Shown: positions 1 through 11,394 of the stretch, piece by piece
How the letters are laid out: every line of letters starts with the position of its first letter
Position numbering within the stretch: the stretch's first letter is position 1
Assembly (NCBI GenBank): GCA_030848705.1
Contig: JAUIZM010000016.1
Location: 682,001 to 746,000 of the forward strand
DNA length: 64,000 nucleotides
DNA from: Heracleum sosnowskyi
Lineage: Eukaryota; Streptophyta; Magnoliopsida; Apiales; Apiaceae
Reading direction: 5' to 3'
Notes under the pieces: generated by a model
What the model was told of the DNA's origin: nothing
Databases searched by the model: none
The model's input: only the letters and a program-made list of their open reading frames with translations
Translations under genes and position numbers: made by a program

Positions 1-1263
1 TATGTGCTCAAGAAGAAAAGTCCATGCGGTAAGGGAGTTGGAAGCGCGAGGAAACGAAAAGAAAAAAAGTTGCAGAATCCTGGAAAGAGGGTGGAGCGCG
101 CCCGCGCTTGTTTGCAAGAGAGAGAGCGCGCCCGCGCCTCTCAGGAGCGCGCCCGCGCTATGTCGAATGCTGAAGATGCTGATTTCAATTCTGTTTTGGA
201 AACCAACAGAGACCAGTCAACCGTGAGGCTATATAAACACTTGGGGACGATTTTAGGGTATCATATCATCCTGTCTATCAAATATCTACCATCAGAGAGA
301 GCTAGAAGATACAACGTGGAGGAAAAATTCCAACACTCGTGACAAGCAACGGAGTTCTTGTTTTACATCTTTTGTATTCTTCTTTAGGCGATACTTTGGA
401 TCAGTTGTTTCATAAAATTTAGTACTTATTATTCTATTTAGTACTCCAGACATATTTATTATCATGTTTTCATCAGAACCCACGATGATGAACGGTTCGA
501 TTATGAACTAATCGTTATCGTGGGATTCTAACGGATTTATCTATGGATTTTAGTAGTTGATTGTTTTAAAGATCTGTGTGTGATGAATTATTGATAACCT
601 AGTTTGGTTGTGCTTATTCTTCTTGGATGCGTAGCTAACATCTAAGTTGTTTGTTAATCTCTATTGATTGCGAAAGTGGATATAGAGATTTAGAACTTGT
701 CATGCTAGCATAGGTTTATGTATGTTGTCATACATGATTCGTAGGTGATTTTAAACATCTTATCTGCCCTATGTAATCTGAATGGATAACTTGCCCTTAA
801 ATCGTTATGTTTTCAAATCTTATAGACATATAGGGTCAAAGCATAATTGGTGTCTGCTCAACTTCTATCTTTGTTGTGGATGTTTGAGTAGTTTGGTATA
901 CGTATACTGAAAGGTAGCGTGTACTGATTTCGTGTTATCCGATTAGTTGTCATAAACGTCACATACATTGATTAAAGGCATAAAAACTCTAGATGAAGTA
1001 TTTAATGAAGTTAGGATCCCATGTTTTATTCTCATAAGTAATTCGACAGTAAACTCCTTAGTTAATCTTAGTCTTGATAATTTGCTTAGTTAAATTAGTT
1101 AATCACAACTCAACCTTGATACTTGTCTTAGCATTGAACAATAGCCATACATTGTTGCATAAGTGCATAACTGTAATAACCTAAATCAGTCTATGTGGGA
1201 ACGAACTTGACTTATTCATATATTACTTGTGACCGCGTACGCTTGCGTGATTTTGTGCGAACA
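1..1263 (+). repeat. A 5' LTR (left end cut off by the window)
   Basis: This stretch aligns with 54109-55392, so about 157 bases of its left end are missing from the window. It ends in GCGAACA, a standard CA terminus, six bases before the primer-binding site. It carries three GAGCGCGCCCGCGC-like motifs (94-107, 124-137, 145-158), a TATA box, and a long AT-rich R/U5. The 3' LTR has a fourth copy of the GC-rich motif, which accounts for the 21-bp length difference. Confidence 0.93.
230..237 (+). promoter_or_regulatory. TATA box of the A LTR
   Basis: TATATAAA lies in the context GAGGCTATATAAACAC. The same box is at 54359-54366 in the 3' LTR. It would place the transcription start near 260-270, so the GC-rich motifs upstream belong to U3. 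Confidence 0.6.
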
Positions 1264-1409
1264 AGTTTTTGGCGCCGCTGCCGGGGACTCGGTGTTATAT
1301 ATATAGTTTATGTGCTTGTCATCAGTGGTCGTTAAAGTTCACTGACTCGGATTATTCTCTCATCAATTTTACTTTGTTTGGTGTGTTTCAGATACTCTAG
1401 TGAGCGTGT
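1264..1409 (+). other. A leader between LTR and gag
   Basis: This short untranslated leader holds the primer-binding site and runs to the gag ATG at 1410. I see no other motif in it. Confidence 0.6.
1270..1287 (+). other. Primer-binding site of A (tRNA-Asp type)
   Basis: TGGCGCCGCTGCCGGGGA is complementary to the 3' end of plant tRNA-Asp(GTC), with one mismatch against the usual TGGCGCCGTTGCCGGGGA. It starts six bases after the LTR end. Asp priming is usual for Athila/Tat-type Ty3 elements. Confidence 0.85.
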
Positions 1410-2196
1410 ATGCGAACACGTTCTCAATCTCGTAAGGAATCACTTGAATTGAATCTAGTTATGGGAGAGCCAGCAGCAGAAACGAAGGCTTTGAAGGATT
1501 ATTCTCAGCCGAAAATCAATGACATTCAATCTAGCATTGTCAGTCCAGCCATTGTAGCTAATACTTTTGAAATCAAGCCTGGCACTATTCAGATGGTGCA
1601 GAATTCAGTTCAGTTTGGGGGTGCTCCAACGGAAGATCCTAATATGTATATTAGGGATTTCATCGAGATTTGCGACACCTTCAAGTTCAACGGAGTGTCA
1701 GAAGATGCTGTGAAATTGAGACTTTTCCTATTTTCTCTGAGGGATAAAGCTAAGAGTTGGTTGCACTCTCTACCAGCAGGTTCTATTGATACATGGGAGG
1801 ATCTTGCTCAGAAGTTTCTCACTAAATTCTTCCCTATGGCTAAAACAGCTGCAATCAGGAATGCTCTTACTCAGTTTGCACAGCAGTCAGGGGAGACTTT
1901 ATGTGAAGTTTGGGAGCGTTACAAGGAGATGCTTAGGAAGTGTCCTCATCATGGAATGCCTGATTGGATGGTGATCAATTGTTTCTATAATGGTCTGGGA
2001 GGTCAATCACGACCAATGCTTGATGCAGCATCAGGTGGAGCTCTTTGGGCTAAAAGCTACGAGGAAGCTTATGATCTAATTGAGATGATGGCTGCTAATG
2101 AATACCAGAATCCAACTCAGAGGTTATCACAAGGTAAAGTGGCAGGAATTCTGGAAGTGGATACAGCTACGGCAATAGCAGCTCAGTTAAAGGCTT
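1410..2196 (+). pseudogene. gag: A gag, N-terminal part (interrupted by element B)
   Basis: This is the structural capsid-like protein of element A. The ATG at 1410 opens a frame of about 262 codons that is cut by the insertion of B. The retrotransposon gag domain covers roughly residues 75-200: a conserved start around YIRDFIEICDTFKF, then LFLFSLRDKAKSWLHSLP, then a helix-rich segment with FLTKFFPMAKTAAIRN and a WERYKEMLRKCPHHG block, all typical of Athila gag. After B (and one TSD copy) is skipped, the same frame resumes at 34205 without loss of phase. A short run of AT-rich B sequence adds only a TAA at 2199-2201. No zinc knuckle is visible in this part. Confidence 0.88.
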
Positions 2197-2947
2197 TGTA
2201 ACACCCCCAGATCCGGGGTCAGGAATCTGGGTTGTCACGCTCCATCAATGATACAATACCTGCATTACTTACAACATTCTCATAATACAACTCCAAAGAC
2301 CCCAATCACTTACGCACACACACACAAGTTATAGCCTTGGAAATGAGCAACAATAATCAACATTTGTTATTACAACCCAAATGTACTACCCTGGATCTCA
2401 TCTATTATTTACAACCTCTACCTGAAGTTACAATAATAGACCTCACAATTCTATACAAGGTTTAGTAATACAAACCCACTCAAAATAATTCTCACTAATT
2501 CAAGATGCAACTATTCTGCTCACACTGACAGTATCCATCCTGCATCAACTAACTCCAGGGTGGTCTCTCCATTCCCTTGCTCTCGTAACACGAGGTGGAT
2601 TCGACAATGTTTTCGTCATGCTGAAATATTTAATAAAGCAAGAATGAGCTAATAGTGCTCAGCAAGAAATCTATCCCAGTTTAAATCTTTAAACCTTTTA
2701 GGGAGATAATCCATAAGGGATCAAAGCTTTTATCACCACTAGGGTCTAACCCCAAAATAGTATACCGTTTAAAATACCGTATGACTTATAATGATACTCA
2801 ATACTCTTCGTAAATCCTTTGGAAATCCTTGGCATCATTATGATAAACCAAGTCTCAAACATATCTTTTAAAATAGATATTAATATTGGAATCAAGGCTT
2901 AAAGCCTAACCATTGATTCAAAATACTATATAGTTCAATATACTGTA

Positions 2948-3480
2948 CACTACGCCATAGATTGCTTATAGCAACCCCCAAACTGTGTTACCATAGACCC
3001 GTTTTAAAGTTACCATAGGCCAAAATTGGGCTATAGTAACACCAAAGCTGTGTTACGTTCTCAGCAGTAACTACAGGTATCTAAGGTAACATAAAACCAC
3101 AGCCTATGGTAACATAGCAAATGTGGTTGCAAAAAACCTCTATAGTAACATCTTAAACATTCTATAGTAACATAGTTTGTGTGTTACAATAGATGATACA
3201 AATTTGCACAACAGTGGGGCCCACACGTGGGGCCCACATGTGGGGCCCACACGTGGGGCCCACATGTGGGGCCCACTTCTGGGTAGGGGCCACATGCGGG
3301 GCCCACTTTTTGTGCCTGGAGTGGGGCCCACCTGCTCACTGTTCAAGGTCTATTGTAACACCTAATATTACCTACTGCAACACCTAATATTATCTAATGC
3401 AACACATACAGTGATAAATATAATAGCCTATTGCAACACACATTTTACCTATTGTAACACCATAAATGTAACCAAATAAA
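2948..3480. repeat. Subterminal repeat zone of C
   Basis: Degenerate short units recur in both orientations: CTATAGTAACA, TATGGTAACATAG, TGTGTTAC, GTTACCATAG, CTATTGTAACACC. In CACTA elements such subterminal motifs are the binding sites of the transposase-associated protein. Here the assignment is by position and repetition only. Confidence 0.6.
3214..3331. repeat. 13-bp GTGGGGCCCACAY palindromic tandem array
   Basis: Five perfect GTGGGGCCCAC cores occur at 13-bp spacing (starting 3214, 3227, 3240, 3253, 3266), followed by degenerate copies up to about 3331. The linker alternates AC and AT, so the junctions read CACGTG or CATGTG. It stands out as a GC-rich island in AT-rich DNA. GGGCCCAC resembles the plant TCP-factor site and CACGTG is the G-box core; whether either is used here is unknown. 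Confidence 0.85.
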
Positions 3481-3659
3481 AATGCACCAACAGAATATTT
3501 AATTCCAATAAAACAAACCAACAACAATTCTAATCCAAAAGCAACTACATCAAAATCCAAACCAACAATTCAAATCCACCAGCAATACATCAAATCCACC
3601 AGCAGTTTTATACATAACCAAGCTACATATAATAAACCAACTACATTAACCACTAACAC

Positions 3660-6620
3660 CGACTAAAGACAATCCACTTCTATCTTGGACCTTCCACTTC
3701 ATCAACAAGATGCATCCTTGTCTTTTTTGTTAACACTCGTATACACGTATCCTCTGTCATTGGCATTCCTGCATAACAATAAAGTGCTGGATTAGTTTCC
3801 AAAAATACAGAGGCCACTAAACCATCGAATCAAAATAGTAAGCGCTTACAAATATGAAAATCAGGGTGGTGCTCCACACCGATACAAATATGATTTCACC
3901 GGAATGTGGCCAACATTCAGTGCTTTGTGATAAAACAGTGCAAGAATGTAATATAAATAAAGATTTTTAGATTTCAAGCAAAAAGGCTGTATTTTTATGA
4001 AATACTTTGCTGGCCCTTTCCTCTCATTAGTTTTTCTGTCAAGTGCAAAATACTTCAGGTATTAGTTTTTCATCGATTATCTGCAGGTTTACAAGTTTAA
4101 AGTATTCCAGTATTTAAATACTTCAGTTAATATCAAACAAGCTTTCTGGTTGACAGTACAGAAATGGTACTTGGGTCCTCTTACACTTTAGACAATATAA
4201 TTTCTATTGATGTGTCATGTGTGTGTTCCTTGCAAGTTAGAATTCCCTAAGGTTATTACAACCCGACTGGAAACCTTATACCTGCACAGGCCGGCGACAA
4301 GCTCAGACATAGTCAGTATCTACCTGCTCATCTCTTCTTGAAAGAAATTTAGACTGGTCATAGCTTTCCTGAGTTTCAAGTGCTTCCAGAAGCTTCACAT
4401 AAAATATTTTAAAATGCTGTAGATAAAAGAATCTTCTGGTCACATATAAGGCAAAAGGAGAAGAGGATTTTCCCCTACCTTGTTTCGTAGTTGAGAAACT
4501 TCAGCCAACAGTGTTTCTCGCTCACCTTGCTCATAAAAATTTTGAAACCTGGCAGCAACAGCAATTGACATTAGGATAGAAAAGAAAATTCATGTTAAGA
4601 TTTGAAAGAGGGTTACAGAATGTACAGTCTAAGTTGCTCGAGAAGTCTAATATTCTCTAGCGCAAATCGGGTTACTGATTTCCATTTTCCAAAAGATGTT
4701 GCTTGCTGTTGTCCCTTAAAAGCTCGCTGCATGGAAGAAATACATAGATTTAAGTATGCACCAAAAGATGGATAATAGGTCATCACTTCTATACCAAAAA
4801 ATGCAAGCTTTGAATTTCCCAAATTCCCACAACATGGCATAAATATAAATCACAAATATAACTTGTGGGTAGGGAGTCTAACCTTGGGATTTCCACCGGT
4901 GTTAAGTCTATATTGCTTGGATAACTTATCTATATTCAAAAGATAAAATTAGAACCATCCTATTTAAAATATAAAAAACCTAATAAAATAGGCAAAAACA
5001 ATCATACCCCTTTAAAACTTGTAGGGGGTTGCCACTGCCCACGAAGTCCATTTGGACCTAATATAGAATGTCTGGAAAGCGTTTCCTGTTTTGGAAGAGG
5101 GATATTCAGTGATCTACAAAGCAAGAAATACAAAGCAGCATTAGAAAGAAATTATGTTGACCCTAGCACTTCAACAGTTTATACAAAACACACGGCAATG
5201 AAATGAAAACATTTTGACTTTTGAGCAACATAAATATGAAAGGAAACAAACATTTTCTGAGTATTAAATTCAAAAATGTACATTGTTTAGTTCACTAAGA
5301 CAACTTGCATCATAAGCAATTAAGCATGACTTGGATGAAATTGCCTATTCCAAAGTTTTTTAAAATAAGAAAGTCTGCAAGTGGAAACAGACAGTTGAGC
5401 CATAGAGTACCTATGTTCACTGGTAACGGAAAATGCAAGTGTTCGTGAGGTAACGAAAGATGCATGTCAAGAGTGTCAACTTACTGTATGATTCAAACAT
5501 GTTTAAATACATTTATCCCAAATAGAGAGCAACACTCCAGACCATAAAATTATTTTACACTGAATATTCACATTTTGAAAAATGCAAATGCGAACAATTG
5601 AACAGAGTAGCTATTTCAGAGGATATATTATTTAGACCCTGGTTACACATGTCTTTAAGTGTGTTTTGCCAAAGATGTGACAACCAAATTGTCAGGGGTA
5701 CCAATACTAGCTAATATACTGGGAAAAGGATCCAATATCTTGAATTCCCAATCTTAAAGTTAATGTTAAAATTAGAATTTTCACACGAACCAGTCACTGT
5801 ATAGGTTACTGATGCTTTTGATGCTTTTGATGTTTATAGCATTCCCAATACTTTCGCTTATAACTATAAGGCCTATACATACCACATAAACATAAACCCC
5901 CAAACCATCACCAGAAAATGAAAAAAAATAAACCAAAAATGACAGTACTAATTAATTAGTAATTAGTAAACAAAAATACCTTTTCGGCAAATCCGGACAT
6001 TCATAAGTAACCTGCTATCAAATTAAAACATAGCTAGTTAAAAACTCGAAAAGCTGAGATCAAAAAATTTAATTAATTAAGGTCGAAAATAAAGAGAATG
6101 CACATACGATTTCTCGATAAAAGGGGCAGACAACTTAGCAACACAGCCTGACCTTCTCACCTCCACAACTTCCGTTTTCTTAATCCGCTTCATCTATTAC
6201 CATTTCATCATCATAAACGATAAATTAAAACATACAGTACTAATATACATACTAATATAGAACTCAACAATTACATACTAATATACATACCTGTATAAGC
6301 ACATATATATGCGCAGACACATACGAACAGCGAGAGGCGCACACACATACGAATAGAGAGAGCCAGAAATAGATGGAGAGGGGGAGGGAGAGAATGAGAA
6401 AGAGTTTGTGTGTGTTAGAGAGAGATAGAGAGACGAAGAATACCTGAAATCGATTTGAGATGGACTCGCACATTAGGCTTCAAATCAGTGAAGAACGAAG
6501 ACGGAGACGATTTGACTAACTTTTAAATTGACTCAGCTTCAGTATTAATCGGAAAAGAGCAGCTTTGGTTATGAAGAACAAAGATGTAGTAAAATTAGGG
6601 CTCGTTGGGTGTAAAAATTG
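3660..6620 (-). pseudogene. Captured gene fragment(s) with introns inside C, partly kinesin-12-like
   Basis: Several exon-like pieces with splice signals read on the minus strand. There is a GA-rich 5'-UTR-like exon near 6445-6600 ending at a GT donor. A first coding exon at 6193-6108 starts MKRIKKTEVVEV and ends at a GTATGT donor. A small exon lies near 6015-5981, and one near 5110-5030 encodes IPLPKQETLSRHS. One near 4735-4620 contains ENIRLLEQLR, one near 4550-4480 contains FYEQGERETLLAEVSQLRN (GTAGGG donor), and a last exon at 3768-3680 ends in TAG. The coiled-coil pieces recall plant kinesin-12 proteins from memory; the N-terminal exon does not, so pieces of different genes may be joined. 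Joining the first three exons does not keep one phase, which suggests decay or different splicing. No function is claimed. Confidence 0.45.
6310..6440. repeat. GA/CT-rich low-complexity tract
   Basis: This run of AGAGAG, GGGAGGGAG and ACACAC words lies just upstream of the captured gene's first exons on the minus strand. It resembles a plant 5' UTR CT-rich leader (CTCTCT on the sense strand). Confidence 0.5.
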
Positions 6621-6839
6621 GGGATCTCTGTTTTTGTTTAGAGTGCTTAGTGTCAGTTTTGTATTTTCTCCGAGCCCTAATTGCTTCCACTTACCCAGCT
6701 TTGAACCCTAATTGTTCCAAGCTTGGAATCTTAATTGGAGAGCTGAGAGAAGTGAGAGAACAGATAAGTGAGAGAAGTGAGAGGCGTGTTTTGTTTATCC
6801 CCAATTTTCCCCCAACTTAGTTTTAATTTTTCGTTTCCC

Positions 6840-7265
6840 GGCTTGTGTATCCCGCTCAATGTCTCAATTATTGCCCCATGTAATTTTTTTTTTTTAAATT
6901 ATTACAAATTTAATATAAATTTATTGCAACTTGTTTATTATTTTCATAATTTTGTAATAATTCACAATTTATACATAACTTAGTTTTCCTTATATATAAT
7001 TTATTAAATTTTTTAATGAATTTAGGTTAAATTTAATAATTTTTTGATATTATTTTATTTAAAAACCTTTTTATTTGAAATTTATAAACAAAAGGTAATA
7101 TTTATGAAAAATCAATAATTTAATTATTTGATGGAATATTACGTTTTAAAATGATAATTTCAACAATTTTGTCAAAATTAATTATTTTCTAAATTCAAAT
7201 AATTATTAAATCATTAATTTTAAATAACATAAAAATTTTGTTTATGAATAACATAATAATTATAC
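6840..7265. other. AT-rich right arm of C, no gene seen
   Basis: This is very AT-rich sequence with no ORF or recognisable repeat. It ends at the GTA duplication without a CACTA-type inverted end. Confidence 0.4.
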
Positions 7266-7627
7266 GTATAACCACATGCTACGCATTAAACGGATAAAAT
7301 ACTAGTATAACATAAAAGATGAAGTTACAAGGATTTATTGTAACTACAGTTTAATAACAACAATTACCCAATCACTCTATCAACAATCAATATCAGCCTC
7401 CAAGCTGTTCCAATATCAATCAATCTTAACAGTTCAATCTGTTGTAGAGATAACACAATATAGTTACTCTATTTATTAACAGCATTTATCTGAAACAATT
7501 CACTTTTAAAACATTTTCATTATTATCTTATCCGAGGGACTGGGACTTTCAAACCACTGGATATGATTAAACGATGATCAGTCGCTTCAATCATGTCCTT
7601 CCGAGGGACCCTTTTTACTACTAGTAG

Positions 7628-7748
7628 ATGGACAAGAACACTTTCCGAACTTGACCAGGCCAAGAACACTTTTCGAACCTGACCATGACAAGAACACTTT
7701 TCGAACTTGTCTTGATGATGCAAGAACACTTTTTGAACTTGTCAATCA
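7628..7748. repeat. Four degenerate ~30-bp repeats in the B LTR
   Basis: The phrase CAAGAACACTTTTCGAACTTG recurs four times with small changes. The same block is present at about 26121-26241 in the other LTR, so it predates the insertion of B. Confidence 0.75.
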
Positions 7749-8073
7749 TCCTTTGGCAGCACATGGGCCAGAAATAAAATGGCTGGACCGACTAGATACG
7801 GTCACTTACGCAGGTTTACCGCATATCCGGTATTCTCAATCCGCAGTAACGACATTCAAGTCGACCGCAATCTAGTTGCAATAGTACACTGACCAATCCG
7901 GTCACATCTGCTAGGGCATCATATACAATGATCCCTGCACTAACAAGCCCCATTAATAACAGGAAAAATCTGTACTCATATAATGTTCGAAGGAACAATC
8001 TTCGAACTATGATAACTATTACCAACAAAATACTTAGTTCATCTCAGTATCATTCATTAAATAAACAACCTTG

Positions 8074-8830
8074 AATGAATATTTAGAAATAATATTCATT
8101 AAATAAATAAACCTCAAATGAATATTCAAGAATAATATTCATTAAATAAATAATCCTTAAATGAATATTCAAGAATAATATTCATTAAATAAATAATCCT
8201 TAAATGATATTTCAAGAATAATATTCATTAAATAAATAATCCTTAAATGAATATTCAAGAATAATATTCATTAAATAAATAAACCTTAAATGAATATTCA
8301 AGAATAATATTCATTAAATAAATAATCCTTAAATGAATATTCAAGAATAATATTCATTAAATAAATAAACCTCAAATGAATATTCAAGAATAATATCCAT
8401 TAAATAATTAAGTCTCAAATGAATATTCAAAAGCAATATTCATTAAATAAATAATTAATCCTCGAATGAATATACATAAATAATATTCATTAAATAATTA
8501 AATAATCTTCAAATGAATATTCAAAAATTAATATTCATTAAATAATCCCCAGATGAATATTCACAATAATATTCTTAAAGTCAATAATCCTCAAATGAAT
8601 ATAAATAATACTCTTTAAGTCAATAATCCTCAAATGAATATAAATAATATTCTTTAAGTCAATAATCCTCAAATGAACATAAATGATATTCTTTAAGTCA
8701 ATAATCCTCAAATGAACATAAATGATATTCTTTAAGTCAATAATCCTCAAATGAATATAAATGATATTCTTTAAGTCAATAATCCTCAAATGAATATAAA
8801 TGATATTCATTAAATAAATAATTAACCCTC
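8074..8830. repeat. AT-rich hairpin-forming tandem array in the B LTR (43-bp then 39-bp units)
   Basis: About a dozen 43-bp units, each containing AATGAATATT and AATATTCATT as inverted arms around a short loop, pass into about six 39-bp units (AATCCTCAAATGAATATAAA and a GATATTCTTTAAGTC half). The 39-bp period, a multiple of three, creates a spurious open frame reading NIIYIHLRIIDLK on the minus strand. The array is duplicated at 26567-27337; the related F LTR has only about three units (57720-57890). Confidence 0.88.
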
Positions 8831-11083
8831 GAATAACAGTTACTCGATATCTTTATCGGAAAATAATCCTTAAGATATACAGAAATATAATTACTTCTGA
8901 TCTTAGAGAAAATCACCCACCCTTATCCTAGGGCATTATATATAAAACTGGCTTATAACTGATATCCCATATCTAGCTTATAAGCCCCACATCAAATCAT
9001 ATCCTCGAATATCGCTATATATATTGCAGTTCGAAAACAAGCATGCAATTTATATATCGCATCTATTATATGCATACATCAGAATATGGTACTTTAAAAT
9101 ACAGCATGGAATGAGAAAACTTGCCTGGAAATCCCGAAGTAGCAATAAGTCTCAGGTTGGTCCAGTAATCTAGAATCAACACAAGGTTCAAGATTAATAA
9201 CTTAAACGCTTTAAGCATCCTAAATATATACTAACTCAAGTACAAGTCCATTTTCAAGTTAACTCCTTAAGATCCTCTACTCGAGCATGCTCGCTCACGC
9301 ATTTTTATAAAATTGAGATTTAATCCTTTTAGCACGAAATCTTTTCGAGGGTCTTCCTAAACATACCTCTCATGTTATCACAAAGTTTCACATTCCAATA
9401 AGTCGCTTAAGGGGTTTTATCATTGCCTCAAAGTTGGCTAAGTGGTATAGTTCGGTTTCTCGAAACATCCTTAATTAAAACACTTGTTTCTCCTAAACCG
9501 TAAATCGGATGCACATGATCTTCGCACCAAAACGAACCTTGAAACAAGACCTACACTATACTAGGCAGTGGTGACCTTGGACAGAAGTCCTTATGTTCGA
9601 ATATCACAAACAAAACAGGGTTAAGGAAAAATCGGGCATTATAACGGCTATGTTTTAACGATTCCAAAGTTTAATCATAAACTTACAAGATCAATCCAAC
9701 CAAAACTTCAAGTCAATTCATCAACATCAATACTAATCCACAATCATCATCAACCATAGTCAAAACCAACATCTACTTGTTTATCCTCAAAACCACAACA
9801 ATCATCCACCAAAACCAATCATCCATCCTTATAACCATACTAACATAAACTAACTGAAAACTCATCATATAATTCGATTTATAACTAAGGGTTTCAAGAG
9901 TTTATACCTTCCTTGATGCTTCATATACACTAACAATAGTTTATAATCCTTCCTTGAGCTTTGAACAGACCTTAACAAGCTTAATCCTTAAGAAACAAAA
10001 TCAAGAATCATGAAAAGTTACTATTCATCCTCATCTTGTAAAATCCATAACAAATCGAGAAATAAGAGTTTGGTGCTAAAATGTTTACCAGACCTTGTGC
10101 TCTTCATACGATTTTTTTGAGTTATAGATCGCTCAATTTGAAGTTTCCTAGCTAGGGTTTTGGGCTCCATCTTTCCGCTGGACACAAACTGGACAGTTTG
10201 GGTTCTCCAACTTGGGGAAGGGATTTGGCTAGGCTACACTCCTTTGTTGACTATGAAATTTTGAACGAATGTTACCCATGGACTGGAGACGCTATGGTTA
10301 AAATTTGGTGATTTTAGGACAAGTATATTTGGAGTTATGAATTTTGCTTTGCTCCTTGTGCAAGCTGAGCAGAAATCTGGAAAATGGGGGGAGAGTTTTT
10401 CTTTTTCTTTTTGCCTTGGTTGGTTGATAAAAATGATGATATTTTGTTAGTCAAATGGTGAGTCATCCCATTTTGGCTTGTCATCGGACATGTGTCGAGC
10501 ATGCACGCGTTTGGCTAAAGTAGCTTTACTGGTTTGTTTCCTTTCGCATGGATGATCCAAATGTTGCATTCCTCGAATTAATCTCGTTACATGTTACTTC
10601 CATGCCTATATTTAATCCTGTAAATGTCGCGTTGTTCCGTCACCGCTTAATCTCGTATTTAAATCGATTCGTGTCTCGTTGTTTGGTTACGGCTTAATCT
10701 TGATGAACGTTCGCAGGGATTTCTTAAGGGTTCTATCGAAGTAGTTTTTCGTAAACGTTCTTGACATCACTAATTCTTTTATTAAATCCATATCCATGGA
10801 ATTGATAATTTAAATCCTTCGATATTTTCAAATAATGATTAATCCATCAGTAATAGGTGAAATTTCGGAGAAAACAGAAAATGCTCTTTTTCTGATTCTG
10901 ACAGCTTTTGCATTCCTTCATTTTCATAGTAGATCACTAATACGACTTCGAAAGTTCATTATCCCGACTCGTACATAGGGTGGTCTGAAAATCTTTTTCG
11001 GTTCAGAAATTTACTATTCATCAAGATTTTACTATTCATCAAATAAAATTTTTAAACTAAGTCCAAAATTTGGGGTTATTACA

Positions 11084-11394
11084 GTCTCCCCTCCTTAAAA
11101 GGATTCCGTCCCGGAATCTAAGAAAATAGCTGAGGTTACTCTTTCAATATAGAAATCTCCAGTTCCCAGGTCGACTCTTCAACTCTCTGGTTTCATTACA
11201 ACACTTTCTCATTCCGGTCTGTGACATCTACCGGGCGCTTTATATAAGCCAATTCTGGTTATGTTCATATACACCCATTTTCTATCAACATTCGATTATT
11301 CTTGCAATCGACGGTACAACACTTACCGTAACTTCGGTTGTCTGAAATGTTTCTTTCGGTCGGTCCGTCGGTCTGCGGATCCTACGTATTACTC
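11084..11394 (-). pseudogene. B polypurine tract and 3' end of its pol
   Basis: On the minus strand the sequence reads toward AAGGAGGGGAGAC immediately before the LTR, a canonical chromovirus polypurine tract. Upstream, 11101-11200 encodes VEESTWELE, the same C-terminal chromodomain-like ending found in H and F. The rest of this piece is decayed and is cut at 11394 by the insertion of D. Confidence 0.75.

Larger units (their letters stand above)
2948..7265. mobile_element. Element C: CACTA-type (En/Spm) non-autonomous DNA transposon with captured gene pieces
   Basis: The insertion is defined by comparison with the empty site in the other B LTR (near 25760, CTGTATAACC). The insert starts CACTACGCC, the hallmark CACTA terminus, and is bounded by a 3-bp duplication GTA (2945-2947 and 7266-7268), the usual size for this superfamily. 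The first ~530 bp contain many subterminal repeats of the form TATAGTAACA / TGTGTTAC. The right end (ATAATTATAC) does not show the expected TAGTG inverted terminus, so it is diverged, deleted or replaced. No transposase ORF is visible. The interior carries intron-containing gene fragments on the minus strand. Confidence 0.68.
2197..11083 (-). repeat. B 3' LTR (left copy, contains C)
   Basis: The copy starts TGTAACACC and ends TTATTACA, followed by the polypurine tract in reverse complement. It matches 25011-34199 apart from insertion C here and insertion E there. It contains a four-copy ~30-bp repeat near 7620-7745 and a 43/39-bp tandem array at 8074-8830. Confidence 0.9.

Noticed and set aside
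4..342. Arg/Ala-rich frame over the GC-rich motifs of the A LTR (also 54055-54471)
   Set aside because: It lies in U3, upstream of and across the TATA box; the R-A-R-A pattern is just the GCGCGCCCGCGC repeat in translation. Treated as a DNA motif instead.
3140..3387. Frames reading GPHVGPTRGAHMWGP on both strands
   Set aside because: They are translations of the palindromic 13-bp array, open on both strands because of the repeat period and GC content.
7266..7310. Helitron-like 3' end (CTACGCATTAAACGG then CTAGT)
   Set aside because: The same bases are in the unoccupied B LTR (25760-25800), and CTAGTATAA also occurs in the related F LTR, so it is LTR sequence; the hairpin is poor.
8538..8810. 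Open frame of ~90 codons with a repeating NIIYIHLRIIDLK peptide (also 27043-27306)
   Set aside because: It is produced by the 39-bp tandem array (a multiple of three) in the LTR; there is no conserved start and no independent coding sign.
8074..8830. CRISPR-like regular repeats
   Set aside because: The units are contiguous tandem repeats without unique spacers, in a plant retrotransposon LTR.
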